Origin: Ruminococcoides sp052118065
GTDB taxonomy: Bacteria > Bacillota > Clostridia > Oscillospirales > Acutalibacteraceae
Reading direction: 5' to 3'
Assembly (NCBI GenBank): GCA_052118065.1
Contig: JBQKHY010000015.1
Location: forward strand, 1-55,290
Length of the DNA: 55,290 nucleotides
Shown here one piece after another: positions 17,848 to 26,405 of this stretch; position 1 is the stretch's first letter, and every line of letters begins with the position of its first letter. Position numbers and translations under genes: made by a program. Under the pieces are notes generated by a model, which was not told where the DNA came from, did not search any database, and saw only the letters and a list, made by a program, of their open reading frames with translations.

Positions 17848-17902
17848 TTTAGTTAATAGATTTTGTTCATTAAAATTTTTTCTCCAGAAAAAAGAATATT
17901 TC

Positions 17903-17939
17903 AAGAAAGGAACTGTCATTTGGCAGTTCCTTTCTTTTT
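17903..17939 (+). terminator. Terminator after the dockerin gene
   Basis: 13-bp stem (AAGAAAGGAACTG / CAGTTCCTTTCTT), 8-nt loop and T run. Confidence 0.9.
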
Positions 17940-17995
17940 GTTATTTATGTACATTTAGTAAATTTTGTTCAGTTTTTATTTATAAATTATAACTA

Positions 17996-18025
17996 TTGAA
18001 AAGATTTCCTATATAATAGTATAAT
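17996..18025 (+). promoter_or_regulatory. Sigma-A promoter of the 414-residue secreted protein gene
   Basis: TTGAAA, 18-bp spacer, TATAAT, 27 bp before the ATG. Confidence 0.75.
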
Positions 18026-18052
18026 TGTAGTGTAATATTAAGGAGGGTATTT

Positions 18053-19297
18053 ATGAATAATACTAAAAGATTAATTTCAATATTAATGGCAATAAGTATT
18101 GCTGTTAGTGTACTAATGGTAGGTTCTGTTTCAGCATCAGCAGCAACAAATGCTACTGCTATTAAGGAGGTCCCTACATACAAAAGCAGAACTGCTTATA
18201 TGGACAGTGTAAGAACAGGTAAAACTCAAGCATCAGACAGTTTTGTTGATACTTTTGAAAAGGTTTATTCTTTTACTTTAAAGAATGATGCAAACTTTAT
18301 GCTTAACTTTGGTTTTACTAATCATACACAGTATGAATGGAATGAAACATATCTTGTTGAAGTTTATACTGATCCTAACTTGCTTTATAAGAAAGATTTA
18401 AGTGTAATAGAAAATGATAACAACAATGAAGCAATGTATGGTTTCTTAGGCAAAGGTACTTATTATGTAAAGGTGTACTATAAAAATGAAACTCAAAAAC
18501 AAATAAACAGTACTTTCTTTATGTCACTAGGTCAAGTTAGCAAAAACACTAAATTCACTACAGTTTCTTATGTAAGAACTAATAGCGACAAGACAGTTAC
18601 ATATAGATTAAATACTGTAGATGCTCCACAAACTGTTTATGTTCATACTTGTAATTACGGTAGAACATCAGCTACTACTACAACTGTTTGTGGCCAGGCA
18701 ATAACTTTAAATTCTAAGAATGAATTTAACTATACATACAAAACTCAGGATCCTGATGCACATATGAGTATTTGGGTTAAAGATGTAAACGGTTATGAGT
18801 CTGAAACATATGCTCTTTGCTTAAATAAATATACTGCAACAGTAGTTGGTGTTAAGAATAAAGATTATACCGGTAAAAATGTAGGTCAAAGTGGTCTAAC
18901 TGTAAAGGCAGGTTACGATGCTGCAAGTTATAGACTAAGCTATAAGAATAACAAAAATGTTGGTACTGCAACAGTTTATATTAACGGAAGTGGTACTACA
19001 ATCGGTTCTGTTGCAAAAACATTTAAAATTGTACCCGGCAAGATTACTAAGGCAACTTCTAAAGTAAAGGGTAGCAAAGCTACTTTATCTTGGAGTAAGT
19101 CAAAAGGTGCTAAGAAATATGTACTTCAGAAAAATGTTAAGGGTAAGTGGAAAAATGTAAAAACACTTTCTTCTACTTCTTATAAGTTAACAGTATCTAA
19201 GGGCAAAACTAAGTTCAGAGTTTACGGCACTGCAACAGTAAGCAAAAAGGCTTATAACGGTTCAGCAAAATTATTTACAGTAAACAGAAAGAAATAA
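18053..19297 (+). CDS. Secreted protein with MBG-like and Fn3-like C-terminal domains
   Basis: 414 residues; AAGGAGGG precedes the ATG. A signal peptide is likely cut near residue 31 (SASA-ATNA). Residues ~32-260 form an unassigned beta-rich region. Residues ~262-328 match a repeat common in Clostridial surface proteins, of the form YTGK...LSYKNNKNVGTATV...KTFKI. Residues ~330-414 resemble a basic fibronectin-type-III fold (KATLSWSKSKGAKKYVLQK). No dockerin, LPXTG or SLH anchor is visible, so it is released or held by charge; the C-terminal end is lysine-rich. Its signal peptide resembles that of the neighbouring dockerin protein. A role at the cell surface is inferred; no enzymatic function can be named. 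Confidence 0.7.
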   Translation: MNNTKRLISILMAISIAVSVLMVGSVSASAATNATAIKEVPTYKSRTAYMDSVRTGKTQASDSFVDTFEKVYSFTLKNDANFMLNFGFTNHTQYEWNETYLVEVYTDPNLLYKKDLSVIENDNNNEAMYGFLGKGTYYVKVYYKNETQKQINSTFFMSLGQVSKNTKFTTVSYVRTNSDKTVTYRLNTVDAPQTVYVHTCNYGRTSATTTTVCGQAITLNSKNEFNYTYKTQDPDAHMSIWVKDVNGYESETYALCLNKYTATVVGVKNKDYTGKNVGQSGLTVKAGYDAASYRLSYKNNKNVGTATVYINGSGTTIGSVAKTFKIVPGKITKATSKVKGSKATLSWSKSKGAKKYVLQKNVKGKWKNVKTLSSTSYKLTVSKGKTKFRVYGTATVSKKAYNGSAKLFTVNRKK

Positions 19298-19321
19298 TTT
19301 AAAATTTAATAAAATAAAAAG

Positions 19322-19360
19322 AACCTCTTTTGCACATAATAAGTGTAAAAGGGGTTTTTC
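19322..19360 (+). terminator. Terminator whose 3' arm contains the spoVAD ribosome-binding site
   Basis: A fully paired 14-bp stem (with two G-U pairs), AACCTCTTTTGCAC with GTGTAAAAGGGGTT and a 7-nt loop, ends in TTTCTT. The AAAAGGGG of the 3' arm is the only Shine-Dalgarno sequence for spoVAD at 19363. Confidence 0.82.
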
Positions 19361-19362
19361 TT

Positions 19363-20373
19363 ATGATAAAAAGAGTTGGTTCATATACAGTAGAATTTAT
19401 AGATCCACCGATAATAACAGGATATAGTTCGGTAGTTGGCAAGAAAGAGGCTGAAGGTCCTTTAGGGAAATATTTTGACAAGATTTTTTATGACTCAAGG
19501 GCTGGTCAACCTACTTGGGAAAAGGCAGAGGCTAAGTTTCAACAAGAGGCTTTTATTGGTGCAATGACAAAAAGCAAAAAGCATCCGGAAGATATTGACT
19601 TTGTTTTTGCAGGGGACTTATTAAATCAGCTTATAAGTTCCAGCTACTCAATGAGAAGTTTTAACATTCCTTATCTTGGTCAGTATGGTGCTTGTTCAAC
19701 AATGGCTCAGGGGATAATTATGGCATCATTTACAGTAGGTGGTGGAAGTGCAAGAGAAACAGCCGTTGTAACTTCATCACATTTTTGTACAGCAGAAAGG
19801 CAGTACCGTTATCCACTTGAATATGGTGGTGTAAGACCACAAACGGCTCAATGGACAGTAACAGGCTCAGGTTCTGTAATTGTCAGTAATGAGGGGAAAG
19901 GCATTGAAGTGGTAAATGCCACAGTAGGCAAAATAGTGGATAAAGGGGTAAAGGATATAAACAATATGGGTGCTGCTATGGCACCGGCAGCTTATGACAC
20001 AATTTTGACCTATTTTAATGATACAAAGACCACACCTAACGATTATGACAGAATTTTTACCGGTGACCTAGGACAAGTAGGTTCGGAGCTTTTGCACCAA
20101 TTACTAAATAATGACGGATATAAAATTGATAGTATTCATAGGGATTGTGGACTGATGATTTTTGACAGAGATACACAAGATGTTCATGCAGGTGGTTCAG
20201 GTTGTGGATGTGGTGCATCGGTACTTTGTGGTAAAATATTAAAGGATATGGAAAGTGAAAAGTACCGAAATGTATTGTTTATAGCTACAGGTGCATTGAT
20301 GAGTCCAACTGCAAATCAGCAAGGAGAGAGCATCCCGGGGGTTGCACATCTGATACATTTAAAATGTCAATAG
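19363..20373 (+). CDS. spoVAD: Stage V sporulation protein AD
   Basis: 336 residues with the thiolase/KAS-III-like fold of SpoVAD, full length for the family. The N-terminal FIDPPIITGYSSVVGKKEAEGPLG and following region is diagnostic. SpoVAD is an inner-membrane-associated subunit of the SpoVA complex that moves dipicolinic acid into the forespore and out during germination; it binds dipicolinate. ATG 19363 is chosen because it matches the family N-terminus. Its Shine-Dalgarno AAAGGGG is paired in the terminator hairpin of the preceding gene. The usual partners spoVAC and spoVAE are not adjacent. Confidence 0.92.
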   Translation: MIKRVGSYTVEFIDPPIITGYSSVVGKKEAEGPLGKYFDKIFYDSRAGQPTWEKAEAKFQQEAFIGAMTKSKKHPEDIDFVFAGDLLNQLISSSYSMRSFNIPYLGQYGACSTMAQGIIMASFTVGGGSARETAVVTSSHFCTAERQYRYPLEYGGVRPQTAQWTVTGSGSVIVSNEGKGIEVVNATVGKIVDKGVKDINNMGAAMAPAAYDTILTYFNDTKTTPNDYDRIFTGDLGQVGSELLHQLLNNDGYKIDSIHRDCGLMIFDRDTQDVHAGGSGCGCGASVLCGKILKDMESEKYRNVLFIATGALMSPTANQQGESIPGVAHLIHLKCQ

Positions 20374-20381
20374 TAAATAGT

Positions 20382-20422
20382 AACAACAAAAGTGCCTCTG
20401 TAATAGGGGTGCTTTTGTTGTT
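20382..20422 (+). terminator. Long terminator after spoVAD
   Basis: 17-bp stem with AACAACAAAAG pairing to CTTTTGTTGTT at its base and a 7-nt loop. Confidence 0.85.
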
Positions 20423-20762
20423 TATGTAAGAATTTTTAAATTTTTTGTTTTATTTTTGTAACTTCCTTGACAGAGGTATTATTACTATTTGTAATATAAT
20501 TATGTTGAAAACCATATGGAAATTGTTAATGTGAAAAACTTTCCTTGTAGAAAAATGCATTATTTTTAGAGTATTAGTGGATAACTTCAAAGGTTTTCCT
20601 AGTTGTCAACATAGTTTTTCACATAAATGTTAGTAAAATGTTAGTTTACTATTTGTATAATTGCAATTTTAATTGTTACAAAGAATTATCAAATTTGTTT
20701 TATTTTTGTTGATTACATACTAAAAATCAGGTCAAAAATATACATAGAAAGAGGGTTTTGCT
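20423..20762. other. AT-rich intergenic region with long-range dyad
   Basis: No gene is visible. ATGTGAAAAACT (20529-20540) is repeated inverted as AGTTTTTCACAT (20613-20624). GTGGATAAC at 20578-20586 resembles part of a DnaA box. It may be a long structured leader for the downstream 88-residue protein gene, or a small RNA. Confidence 0.45.
20467..20500 (+). promoter_or_regulatory. Possible long-spacer promoter (TTGACA-22-TATAAT)
   Basis: Perfect -35 and -10 hexamers are separated by 22 bp; TAATAT at 20492-20497 would give 19 bp. It is either a Spo0A-type activated promoter or chance in AT-rich DNA. Confidence 0.35.
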
Positions 20763-21029
20763 ATGTTAAGAGGCATAAACAGACAAGTTCTTGAAATTAC
20801 AGAAACCAACAATATGTATTATGAAAAGGCTTTGCTTGTGGTTCGTCCGGAATATACAGATGCTCAGAAAAATGTTTTGGAAAGAGAAGCTAAGTTAATG
20901 CTAAAACGAATGTACCCACCATCAGCAATAAAAATTAAGTCTAAGATTATTTATTGGTCAATAAGGTTAGGTGTATCAGCCTTAATAGGTGGACTGGCTA
21001 CTGCTATAATAATATTACTTTCTATGTAA
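20763..21029 (+). CDS. Small C-terminally anchored membrane protein, unknown
   Basis: 88 residues. The first ~60 are soluble and charged (ITETNNMYYEKALLVVRPEY, then a helical KNVLEREAKLMLKRMYPPS). The last ~27 form one membrane helix (GVSALIGGLATAIIILLSM) with almost nothing after it, so it is tail-anchored with the soluble part in the cytoplasm. GAGGG lies 8 bases before the ATG. It follows a structured 340-bp non-coding region and precedes a membrane protein gene by about 50 bp. I do not recognise the family, and no enzymatic motif is visible. Similar short proteins occur in Ruminococcaceae in my recollection, but no function is known to me. Confidence 0.7.
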   Translation: MLRGINRQVLEITETNNMYYEKALLVVRPEYTDAQKNVLEREAKLMLKRMYPPSAIKIKSKIIYWSIRLGVSALIGGLATAIIILLSM

Positions 21030-21081
21030 TCTTATACCTAAGCTATTCATATAATTTTATATAAATTATATGGAGGCTGTT

Positions 21082-21657
21082 ATGAAAGTTAAATTTTTTC
21101 GTAACCTGGAAATAGTAGGTGCTTTCTTTGTATTTTCTTTGGCTTTTTTGTTGCACTATATTTATCAACTAACTGACGGTACGGTTTTTTCAATTCTATT
21201 TGGTGCAGTTAATGAATCAGTATGGGAAAATACAAAAATATTTCTCATTGCCTATGCCATTTGGGGACTTGTTGAGCTTTTAGTTTCCAATGTGTATTTC
21301 AAGCCATTTGTAGTGGGTAAAGTTCTTGGCATTTACTTTATGGGATTTTTCATAATCATTATGCACTATTTATTTTCACTTTTTGTTGGAGATAAAATGG
21401 TTGGTGTTGATATTGCTATGGGCGTTTTTGCAGTTATTTTTTCTCAGATTATTTCTTATAAGGTTACTTTAAGTGATAAAAATTTCAGTAGCTACTTTGT
21501 ACCCTCATTATTTTTGTTGGGACTGTTCCTTATTGCATATTTTTCCTTTACGGTTTTTCCACCACATATGGGACTTTTCAAAGATGAAACAACAGGCTTT
21601 TACGGAATTTTGCCGAATTATGTAGATAAAGGTGCAGCAGTTTTAAATAATCTGTAA
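21082..21657 (+). CDS. Multi-spanning membrane protein (DUF6512-like)
   Basis: 191 residues with about six hydrophobic helices and short loops. The segment FGAVNESVWENTKIF after the second helix is the most distinctive part and resembles the DUF6512 family, for which no function is known. The start at 21082 has GGAGG six bases upstream; an in-frame ATG four codons earlier has none. It may be co-transcribed with the 88-residue membrane protein gene upstream. No substrate-binding or catalytic motif can be seen. Confidence 0.72.
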   Translation: MKVKFFRNLEIVGAFFVFSLAFLLHYIYQLTDGTVFSILFGAVNESVWENTKIFLIAYAIWGLVELLVSNVYFKPFVVGKVLGIYFMGFFIIIMHYLFSLFVGDKMVGVDIAMGVFAVIFSQIISYKVTLSDKNFSSYFVPSLFLLGLFLIAYFSFTVFPPHMGLFKDETTGFYGILPNYVDKGAAVLNNL

Positions 21658-21769
21658 AACCCCATAATTATTTTAGTTTTTTTATGTTTTTGCTTTTACT
21701 TAATTTCCTTTTGTGTTATACTTATTCTGTACAAATTACTAGAAAAGGTATAAACAAAAGGAATTTTTT

Positions 21770-22528
21770 ATGGAACAAAATAAACAGAATTTAGATAATC
21801 AAAGAAATGATATAATTGCAGGTCGTAACCCTGTTATGGAGGCAATCCGTAGTGGCAGAAGTATTGAGTCAATCCTTGTAGCAAAGGGAGAGAGAAGTGG
21901 CTCAGTTGTTGCGATTATTGCAAAGGCAAAACAGAAGAATATCCCTGTTAAAGATGTTGACTCAAAAAAGCTGGATTTTTTGGCTAAAGGTGTAAACCAT
22001 CAGGGTATTGTGGCTCAATGTGCAGTAAAGGAATACAGTGCACTTGAGGATATTTTTGCTTTAGCAGAAGAGAGAGAGGAAAGTCCTTTTATTATTGTTC
22101 TTGACAAGATAGAAGACCCACACAACCTAGGTGCTATTATTCGTACTGCAGAATGTGCCGGTGCTCACGGTGTAATTATTCCGGAAAGAAGAAGTGCAGG
22201 ACTTTCTTATACAGTAGAGAAAACTTCTGCCGGTGCATTAGAGTATATGCCGGTTGTAAGAGTTAAGAATATTTCAGCAGTACTCCAAAAGCTAAAGGAT
22301 AAAGGCATTTGGGTTTATGGTGCTGATATGGACGGTGAACATTACAAGAAAGTTAATTTTGACGGTGCAGTTGCCCTAGTAATCGGTAATGAGGGTAAGG
22401 GTATCAGTCCACTTGTTGCAAAGGATTGTGATGTTATAGTTTCACTTCCTATGAAAGGCAAAATTAATTCTCTTAACGCTTCTGTTGCAGCAGGTATTTT
22501 AATGTATGAAATAGCAGACAAAAGATAA
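21770..22528 (+). CDS. rlmB: 23S rRNA (guanosine-2'-O-)-methyltransferase, RlmB/TrmH family
   Basis: 252 residues, normal for the family. An N-terminal substrate-binding domain (GRNPVMEAIRSGRSIE) is followed by a SpoU/TrmH knotted methyltransferase with the three SpoU motifs: NLGAIIRTAECAG, IGNEGKGIS and SLNASVAAGI. It uses S-adenosylmethionine to methylate a ribose 2'-OH. In E. coli RlmB the target is G2251 of 23S rRNA, but TrmH paralogues can have other targets. AAAGGAA precedes the ATG. It is the first gene of a tight operon; the next start is 14 bases after its stop. Confidence 0.88.
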   Translation: MEQNKQNLDNQRNDIIAGRNPVMEAIRSGRSIESILVAKGERSGSVVAIIAKAKQKNIPVKDVDSKKLDFLAKGVNHQGIVAQCAVKEYSALEDIFALAEEREESPFIIVLDKIEDPHNLGAIIRTAECAGAHGVIIPERRSAGLSYTVEKTSAGALEYMPVVRVKNISAVLQKLKDKGIWVYGADMDGEHYKKVNFDGAVALVIGNEGKGISPLVAKDCDVIVSLPMKGKINSLNASVAAGILMYEIADKR

Positions 22529-22542
22529 ATAGGAGAGAAATA

Positions 22543-25212
22543 ATGGAGTTTAAGAAACCTGACTTCCTAAAGAATAAGGTTAAGAAAAAACCTAAAAAGG
22601 AAGAGAAAAAGGTAACTAAGAAAGAAAATCAAGCTCCACCGGAGGTAACAGAGGATATTAAGACTATGTTTTACTCAATGGCTCCTGTGGATGATGAAGA
22701 TGAAGAAAATAATACAATTGTAGGAGAGAAAATCGGCACTACTATGAACGCTGAGGTTATGATGGAACGCCAAGGTGACGAGAATGGTAAAGTGTCCGAT
22801 GATGAAGAAGATTTACCGGACTATAGCAGTGACTTTTTCAATGCTCCTGTTCCTGTTGAAGAGGATGTTGAACTCAGTAGTGATGTACCTGAGGGTACAC
22901 TGGTAGCTGATGATGTTATTGAGAGTGTTCCTCAGTTTGACATTAAGCCTATTGAAATTGAAGATATTGACACTATTGATATTGATATTCCTGATGTACC
23001 GGAAAAGAAGGAAGAAGATACTTTTCCTATAGCAATGGCTAATGAAGACTTTGACGAAGAAAAGTTCAAGAAGGATAGCCTTGATGAATTAATTAAGGAA
23101 AAAAATCTTCCACCACTACCTAAGCATGAGGATGAGGAAGAACCTGATGATTTCCATTATGAAAAGCTTTTTGGAAAGCAAAAGCCTGTACCACAAGGTA
23201 CAACTCAGGTTTCTAAAGTACCTATTTATAAGCCTGAAAGTCCTTTGGAACAGTTAAATGTTAATGTAGGTAAGTTTTCAGTTGTAGTTAGACAAGAGTA
23301 TGAAGAATACTTAAAAAGTAAGAATCCTGAAATTTCTGCTACATATAAACCGACTTCAACTGTTGTTACAGAAGAACCGATTAATAATAAAAATAAATTT
23401 GCACAATCAGTTATCAACCTATTTACTTCAAAGGGTAAGGATACTGTAGAAAACAGAACAACTGCAGAAAAGGTTGTTACTGTTGATGATTATGATGACG
23501 AAAATGATAAGGAAAGTGTTGCTGATGAAATTAACAGTAACCTAAGTAAACTAAAGTTCCAAAGTTTTGCTTTAGGTGTGTTGGCTGTGGCAACATTGTT
23601 CTTTGTATTTTTACAGAGAGCATTACCATCAACTTTAGGTGCAGGTTATGTGGCACCTGTAATTTACGGTGTGCTGAACTTAATTGTTATTTTAGTAGCA
23701 GGTGCAGTTTCAAGAGTAGCACTAAAGAATGGATTATCCTCGCTTATCAAGTTTAAGGGTAATTCCGATACTGCAGTAGCAGTAGGTTATGTTTGTGGTG
23801 TACTTTCAAGTATAGTGGGACTGTTTGAAAGTCAAAGTTACTTTATGGGTAAGTACAGTTACTATACAGTTATTCTTATTGTAGGGCTACTTTGTAACTC
23901 TGTTGGTAAGTATTATATGGTTAGCAGAGTTGACAAGAACTTTAAGTTTATTGCTGATGATAAGAAAAAAATGTATTCAGCAAAAATTTATACTGATGAA
24001 AATATTGCCTCAAAAATGATGAGTGGTACTGTTGTAGAAAAGCCTATTGTTGCTTATCAGCACAAAACAGACTTTTTAACAAACTACTTGCAACTTTCCT
24101 ATGCACCTGACCCATCAGAAGAAGCAGCCGGTAAAATTGCACCATACACCACAATTTGTGCAATAGTTGTTGCAATTTTATTCGGATTAATTAAGAAAGA
24201 TTTTGTAGGTGCAATCAGCACCCTTTCACTTATTACGACAGTAAGTATTCCTATTTGCACTTTAATGGCAGTTAATGTGCCTATGAGAAAACTGTGCAAA
24301 ACACTACTTAAAAAGGGTGCAATGCTTTGTGGTTACCAAGGTGTAAATCAGTTTTGTGATACTTCGGCAATTATAGTTGATGCCAGTGAACTTTATCCGG
24401 AAGGCTCAATTATCCTAAACAACATTCAGGCCTTTAATGAAGTAAAGCTTGATGAATCTTGTTTATGTGCAGCAGCAGTACTAAAAGAAGTTAACAGTCC
24501 ACTTTCTTATGTGTTTGATAAAGCACTTCAAGAAAGCAGAATGGTACTTCCTGATGTTGAGTCTGTAATGTATGAAGACGGTCTAGGATTAGTTGGTTGG
24601 GTAAATGGTGATAGAATTCTTGTAGGTAACAGAGAACTTATGAGAAAGTACAGTATCAATATGCCTGAAAGAAATATTGAAGAAACATACCACCATCAGC
24701 ATAAGCAGACAACTTTCATTGCTCAATCAGGGGTGCTTGTTGCAATGCTAATTACAACATACAGACCTAGTATTGAAATTTCCAAAGAACTTCAAAGGGC
24801 TGAGTACAACGGCATTAGCCTACTAATCAGCACAAGTGACTGTAATATTACATCAGAACAAGTTTCTGAGGACTTTGGAGTGTTCTATAGAAGCGTAAAG
24901 GTACTTCCAACAGGACTTGGCAATGTTTGTAAGGAAGTAACCGGTGTACATGAAGAAAAATCCAGAGCATACTTAGCAACAAGAGGTAGATTTACTCAGA
25001 TTGCCAGAGCACTCTCCGGATGTGTACAAATGAGAACAAATATAAGCATTTCAGTAATTATTCAGCTAATCGGTGTGGCACTTGGTATTATGATTATGTC
25101 AACAATTGCCCTTTATGCCGGTACTTCAATTTTAGGTACAGTGGAAATGCTACTTTATACAATTTTCTGGGGAATAGCAACAATGATTGTCCCTATGATT
25201 AAGAAACCTTAG
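22543..25212 (+). CDS. Degenerate P-type ATPase-like membrane protein with long acidic N-terminus
   Basis: 889 residues. The first ~335 are acidic and probably disordered (runs of D/E, many PVPEED-like stretches). Four membrane helices lie at ~340-455, two at ~537-580 and two near the C-terminus. The order matches a P1B-type ATPase, and the nucleotide-domain segment GLGLVGWVNGDRILVGNREL (~680-699) is clear family sequence. Every catalytic motif is changed: the CPC-type ion motif is SIPIC (568-572), DKTGT is D613-A-S-E-L, TGDN is TSDCN (764-768), and no GDGxND is found. It should therefore not pump. A regulatory or scaffold role is inferred. It is translated between rlmB and rpe with 13-14 bp gaps. 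Confidence 0.72.
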   Translation: MEFKKPDFLKNKVKKKPKKEEKKVTKKENQAPPEVTEDIKTMFYSMAPVDDEDEENNTIVGEKIGTTMNAEVMMERQGDENGKVSDDEEDLPDYSSDFFNAPVPVEEDVELSSDVPEGTLVADDVIESVPQFDIKPIEIEDIDTIDIDIPDVPEKKEEDTFPIAMANEDFDEEKFKKDSLDELIKEKNLPPLPKHEDEEEPDDFHYEKLFGKQKPVPQGTTQVSKVPIYKPESPLEQLNVNVGKFSVVVRQEYEEYLKSKNPEISATYKPTSTVVTEEPINNKNKFAQSVINLFTSKGKDTVENRTTAEKVVTVDDYDDENDKESVADEINSNLSKLKFQSFALGVLAVATLFFVFLQRALPSTLGAGYVAPVIYGVLNLIVILVAGAVSRVALKNGLSSLIKFKGNSDTAVAVGYVCGVLSSIVGLFESQSYFMGKYSYYTVILIVGLLCNSVGKYYMVSRVDKNFKFIADDKKKMYSAKIYTDENIASKMMSGTVVEKPIVAYQHKTDFLTNYLQLSYAPDPSEEAAGKIAPYTTICAIVVAILFGLIKKDFVGAISTLSLITTVSIPICTLMAVNVPMRKLCKTLLKKGAMLCGYQGVNQFCDTSAIIVDASELYPEGSIILNNIQAFNEVKLDESCLCAAAVLKEVNSPLSYVFDKALQESRMVLPDVESVMYEDGLGLVGWVNGDRILVGNRELMRKYSINMPERNIEETYHHQHKQTTFIAQSGVLVAMLITTYRPSIEISKELQRAEYNGISLLISTSDCNITSEQVSEDFGVFYRSVKVLPTGLGNVCKEVTGVHEEKSRAYLATRGRFTQIARALSGCVQMRTNISISVIIQLIGVALGIMIMSTIALYAGTSILGTVEMLLYTIFWGIATMIVPMIKKP

Positions 25213-25225
25213 GAGGAATTTTATT

Positions 25226-25876
25226 ATGTTAATCGCACCATCACTACTATCATGTGACTTTTCAGTTATGGGTGAAGAAATAGAGAGAATGGACAAGTCA
25301 GGAGCAGACTATATGCACCTTGATGTTATGGACGGTCACTTTGTACCAAATATTACATTCGGTGCACCTGTTATTAAAACAGTTAGAAAATATACCGAAA
25401 AGCCTTTTGATGTTCATCTAATGATTTCCGAACCACTAAAGTATATTGAGGACTTTGCAAATGCCGGTGCAGATATTATTACTTTCCATATTGAAAGTGA
25501 TAGTGATGTTCAGGAAACTATTGATAAAATCAAGGCTTGTGGCAAAAAGCCCGGACTTGTAATTAAGCCTAATACAAAGGCTGAAGAAGTTTTCCCTTAT
25601 CTAAAGGATTTGTTTATGGTTCTTGTGATGACAGTAGAACCCGGTTTTGGTGGTCAGTCATTTATGGCAGATATGCTACCAAAGGTTAAAGAAATCAGAG
25701 AAGAAGCTAACAAGGTAAATCCTGAACTTCTTATCGAAGTTGATGGTGGTATCGGTGAGGCTACTATTAAACAGGCATATGATGCCGGTGTTGATGTTTG
25801 TGTTGCAGGTACAGCAGTATTTAAGGCTGACTCCGCTACTGAGGCTATTAACAACCTTAAGGCTCTTTGTAAGTAA
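25226..25876 (+). CDS. rpe: Ribulose-phosphate 3-epimerase
   Basis: 216 residues, a TIM barrel. The sequence has the metal/catalytic segment MHLDVMDGHFVPN, DVHLMI, the second catalytic region VMTVEPGFGGQSF, and the phosphate site EVDGGI. It interconverts ribulose-5-phosphate and xylulose-5-phosphate in the cytoplasm, supplying the transketolase encoded at 34-36 kb. AGGAGG precedes the ATG, 13 bases after the pseudo-ATPase stop, so it is the last gene of that operon. Its 3' end overlaps the convergent MecA-like gene by 20 bp. Confidence 0.95.
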   Translation: MLIAPSLLSCDFSVMGEEIERMDKSGADYMHLDVMDGHFVPNITFGAPVIKTVRKYTEKPFDVHLMISEPLKYIEDFANAGADIITFHIESDSDVQETIDKIKACGKKPGLVIKPNTKAEEVFPYLKDLFMVLVMTVEPGFGGQSFMADMLPKVKEIREEANKVNPELLIEVDGGIGEATIKQAYDAGVDVCVAGTAVFKADSATEAINNLKALCK

Positions 25877-26384
25877 GATTTTTACCGATATTATCTACAC
25901 AATTTTCACCAATATATTTTCCGTATTCCTTTAGCCTAGCTAAGAGAATACTGTTTTTACATTTTTCTCCATATTGACACACAAGGAGTTTTGTCTTTTT
26001 AGAGATAAATGAATTGGAAAAGCAAAGGTAGTATTTGTTATCCATTATGTAACTGTAGTTTCTTGATAATGGATAAGAAGATTTGTGTAGTGCTAATATA
26101 CAATTTAAGTAATCATCACAATTTTCAAAAGAATATATAGTGTGGTCAAGGTTTCTTTTTACTTTAAATCTTTTTCTGCCATATCTAATTGTTAAGAGGA
26201 AAATTGAACCTTTCCTTGACTTAACAGTCTCTAACACAAATGCACAATGCTTTGTGTTTAACTTTTCAACAGTTGCAACAATATTTAGAATGTGATATAT
26301 TAAATCGTCCTCAGTATTATAGGTAAGTTCATCTTGTAAAAATTCAAACATAAATGAAGTATTATTTATCTTTGTAATAGTCAT
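25857..26384 (-). CDS. MecA-like ClpC adaptor protein
   Basis: 175 residues, shorter than typical MecA (about 220). The N-terminus MTITKINNTSFMFEF and the C-terminal domain with YIMDNKYYLCF and LKEYGKYIGENCVDNI follow the MecA/YpbH pattern; the shortening falls in the acidic linker. MecA proteins bring substrates such as ComK to the ClpCP protease, and here the substrate is unknown. A perfect AAGGAGGT precedes the ATG. The gene runs tail-to-tail into rpe with a 20-bp overlap and no terminator between. The assignment is by recalled similarity, so moderately sure. Confidence 0.68.
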   Translation of the reverse strand: MTITKINNTSFMFEFLQDELTYNTEDDLIYHILNIVATVEKLNTKHCAFVLETVKSRKGSIFLLTIRYGRKRFKVKRNLDHTIYSFENCDDYLNCILALHKSSYPLSRNYSYIMDNKYYLCFSNSFISKKTKLLVCQYGEKCKNSILLARLKEYGKYIGENCVDNIGKNLTYKEP

Positions 26385-26405
26385 ACTGTTACCTCCTTTA
26401 TATAA

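Noticed and set aside
20423..20762. Origin-like DnaA box cluster
   Set aside because: One near match (GTGGATAA) and two poor ones do not make a cluster, and no dnaA/dnaN genes are nearby.
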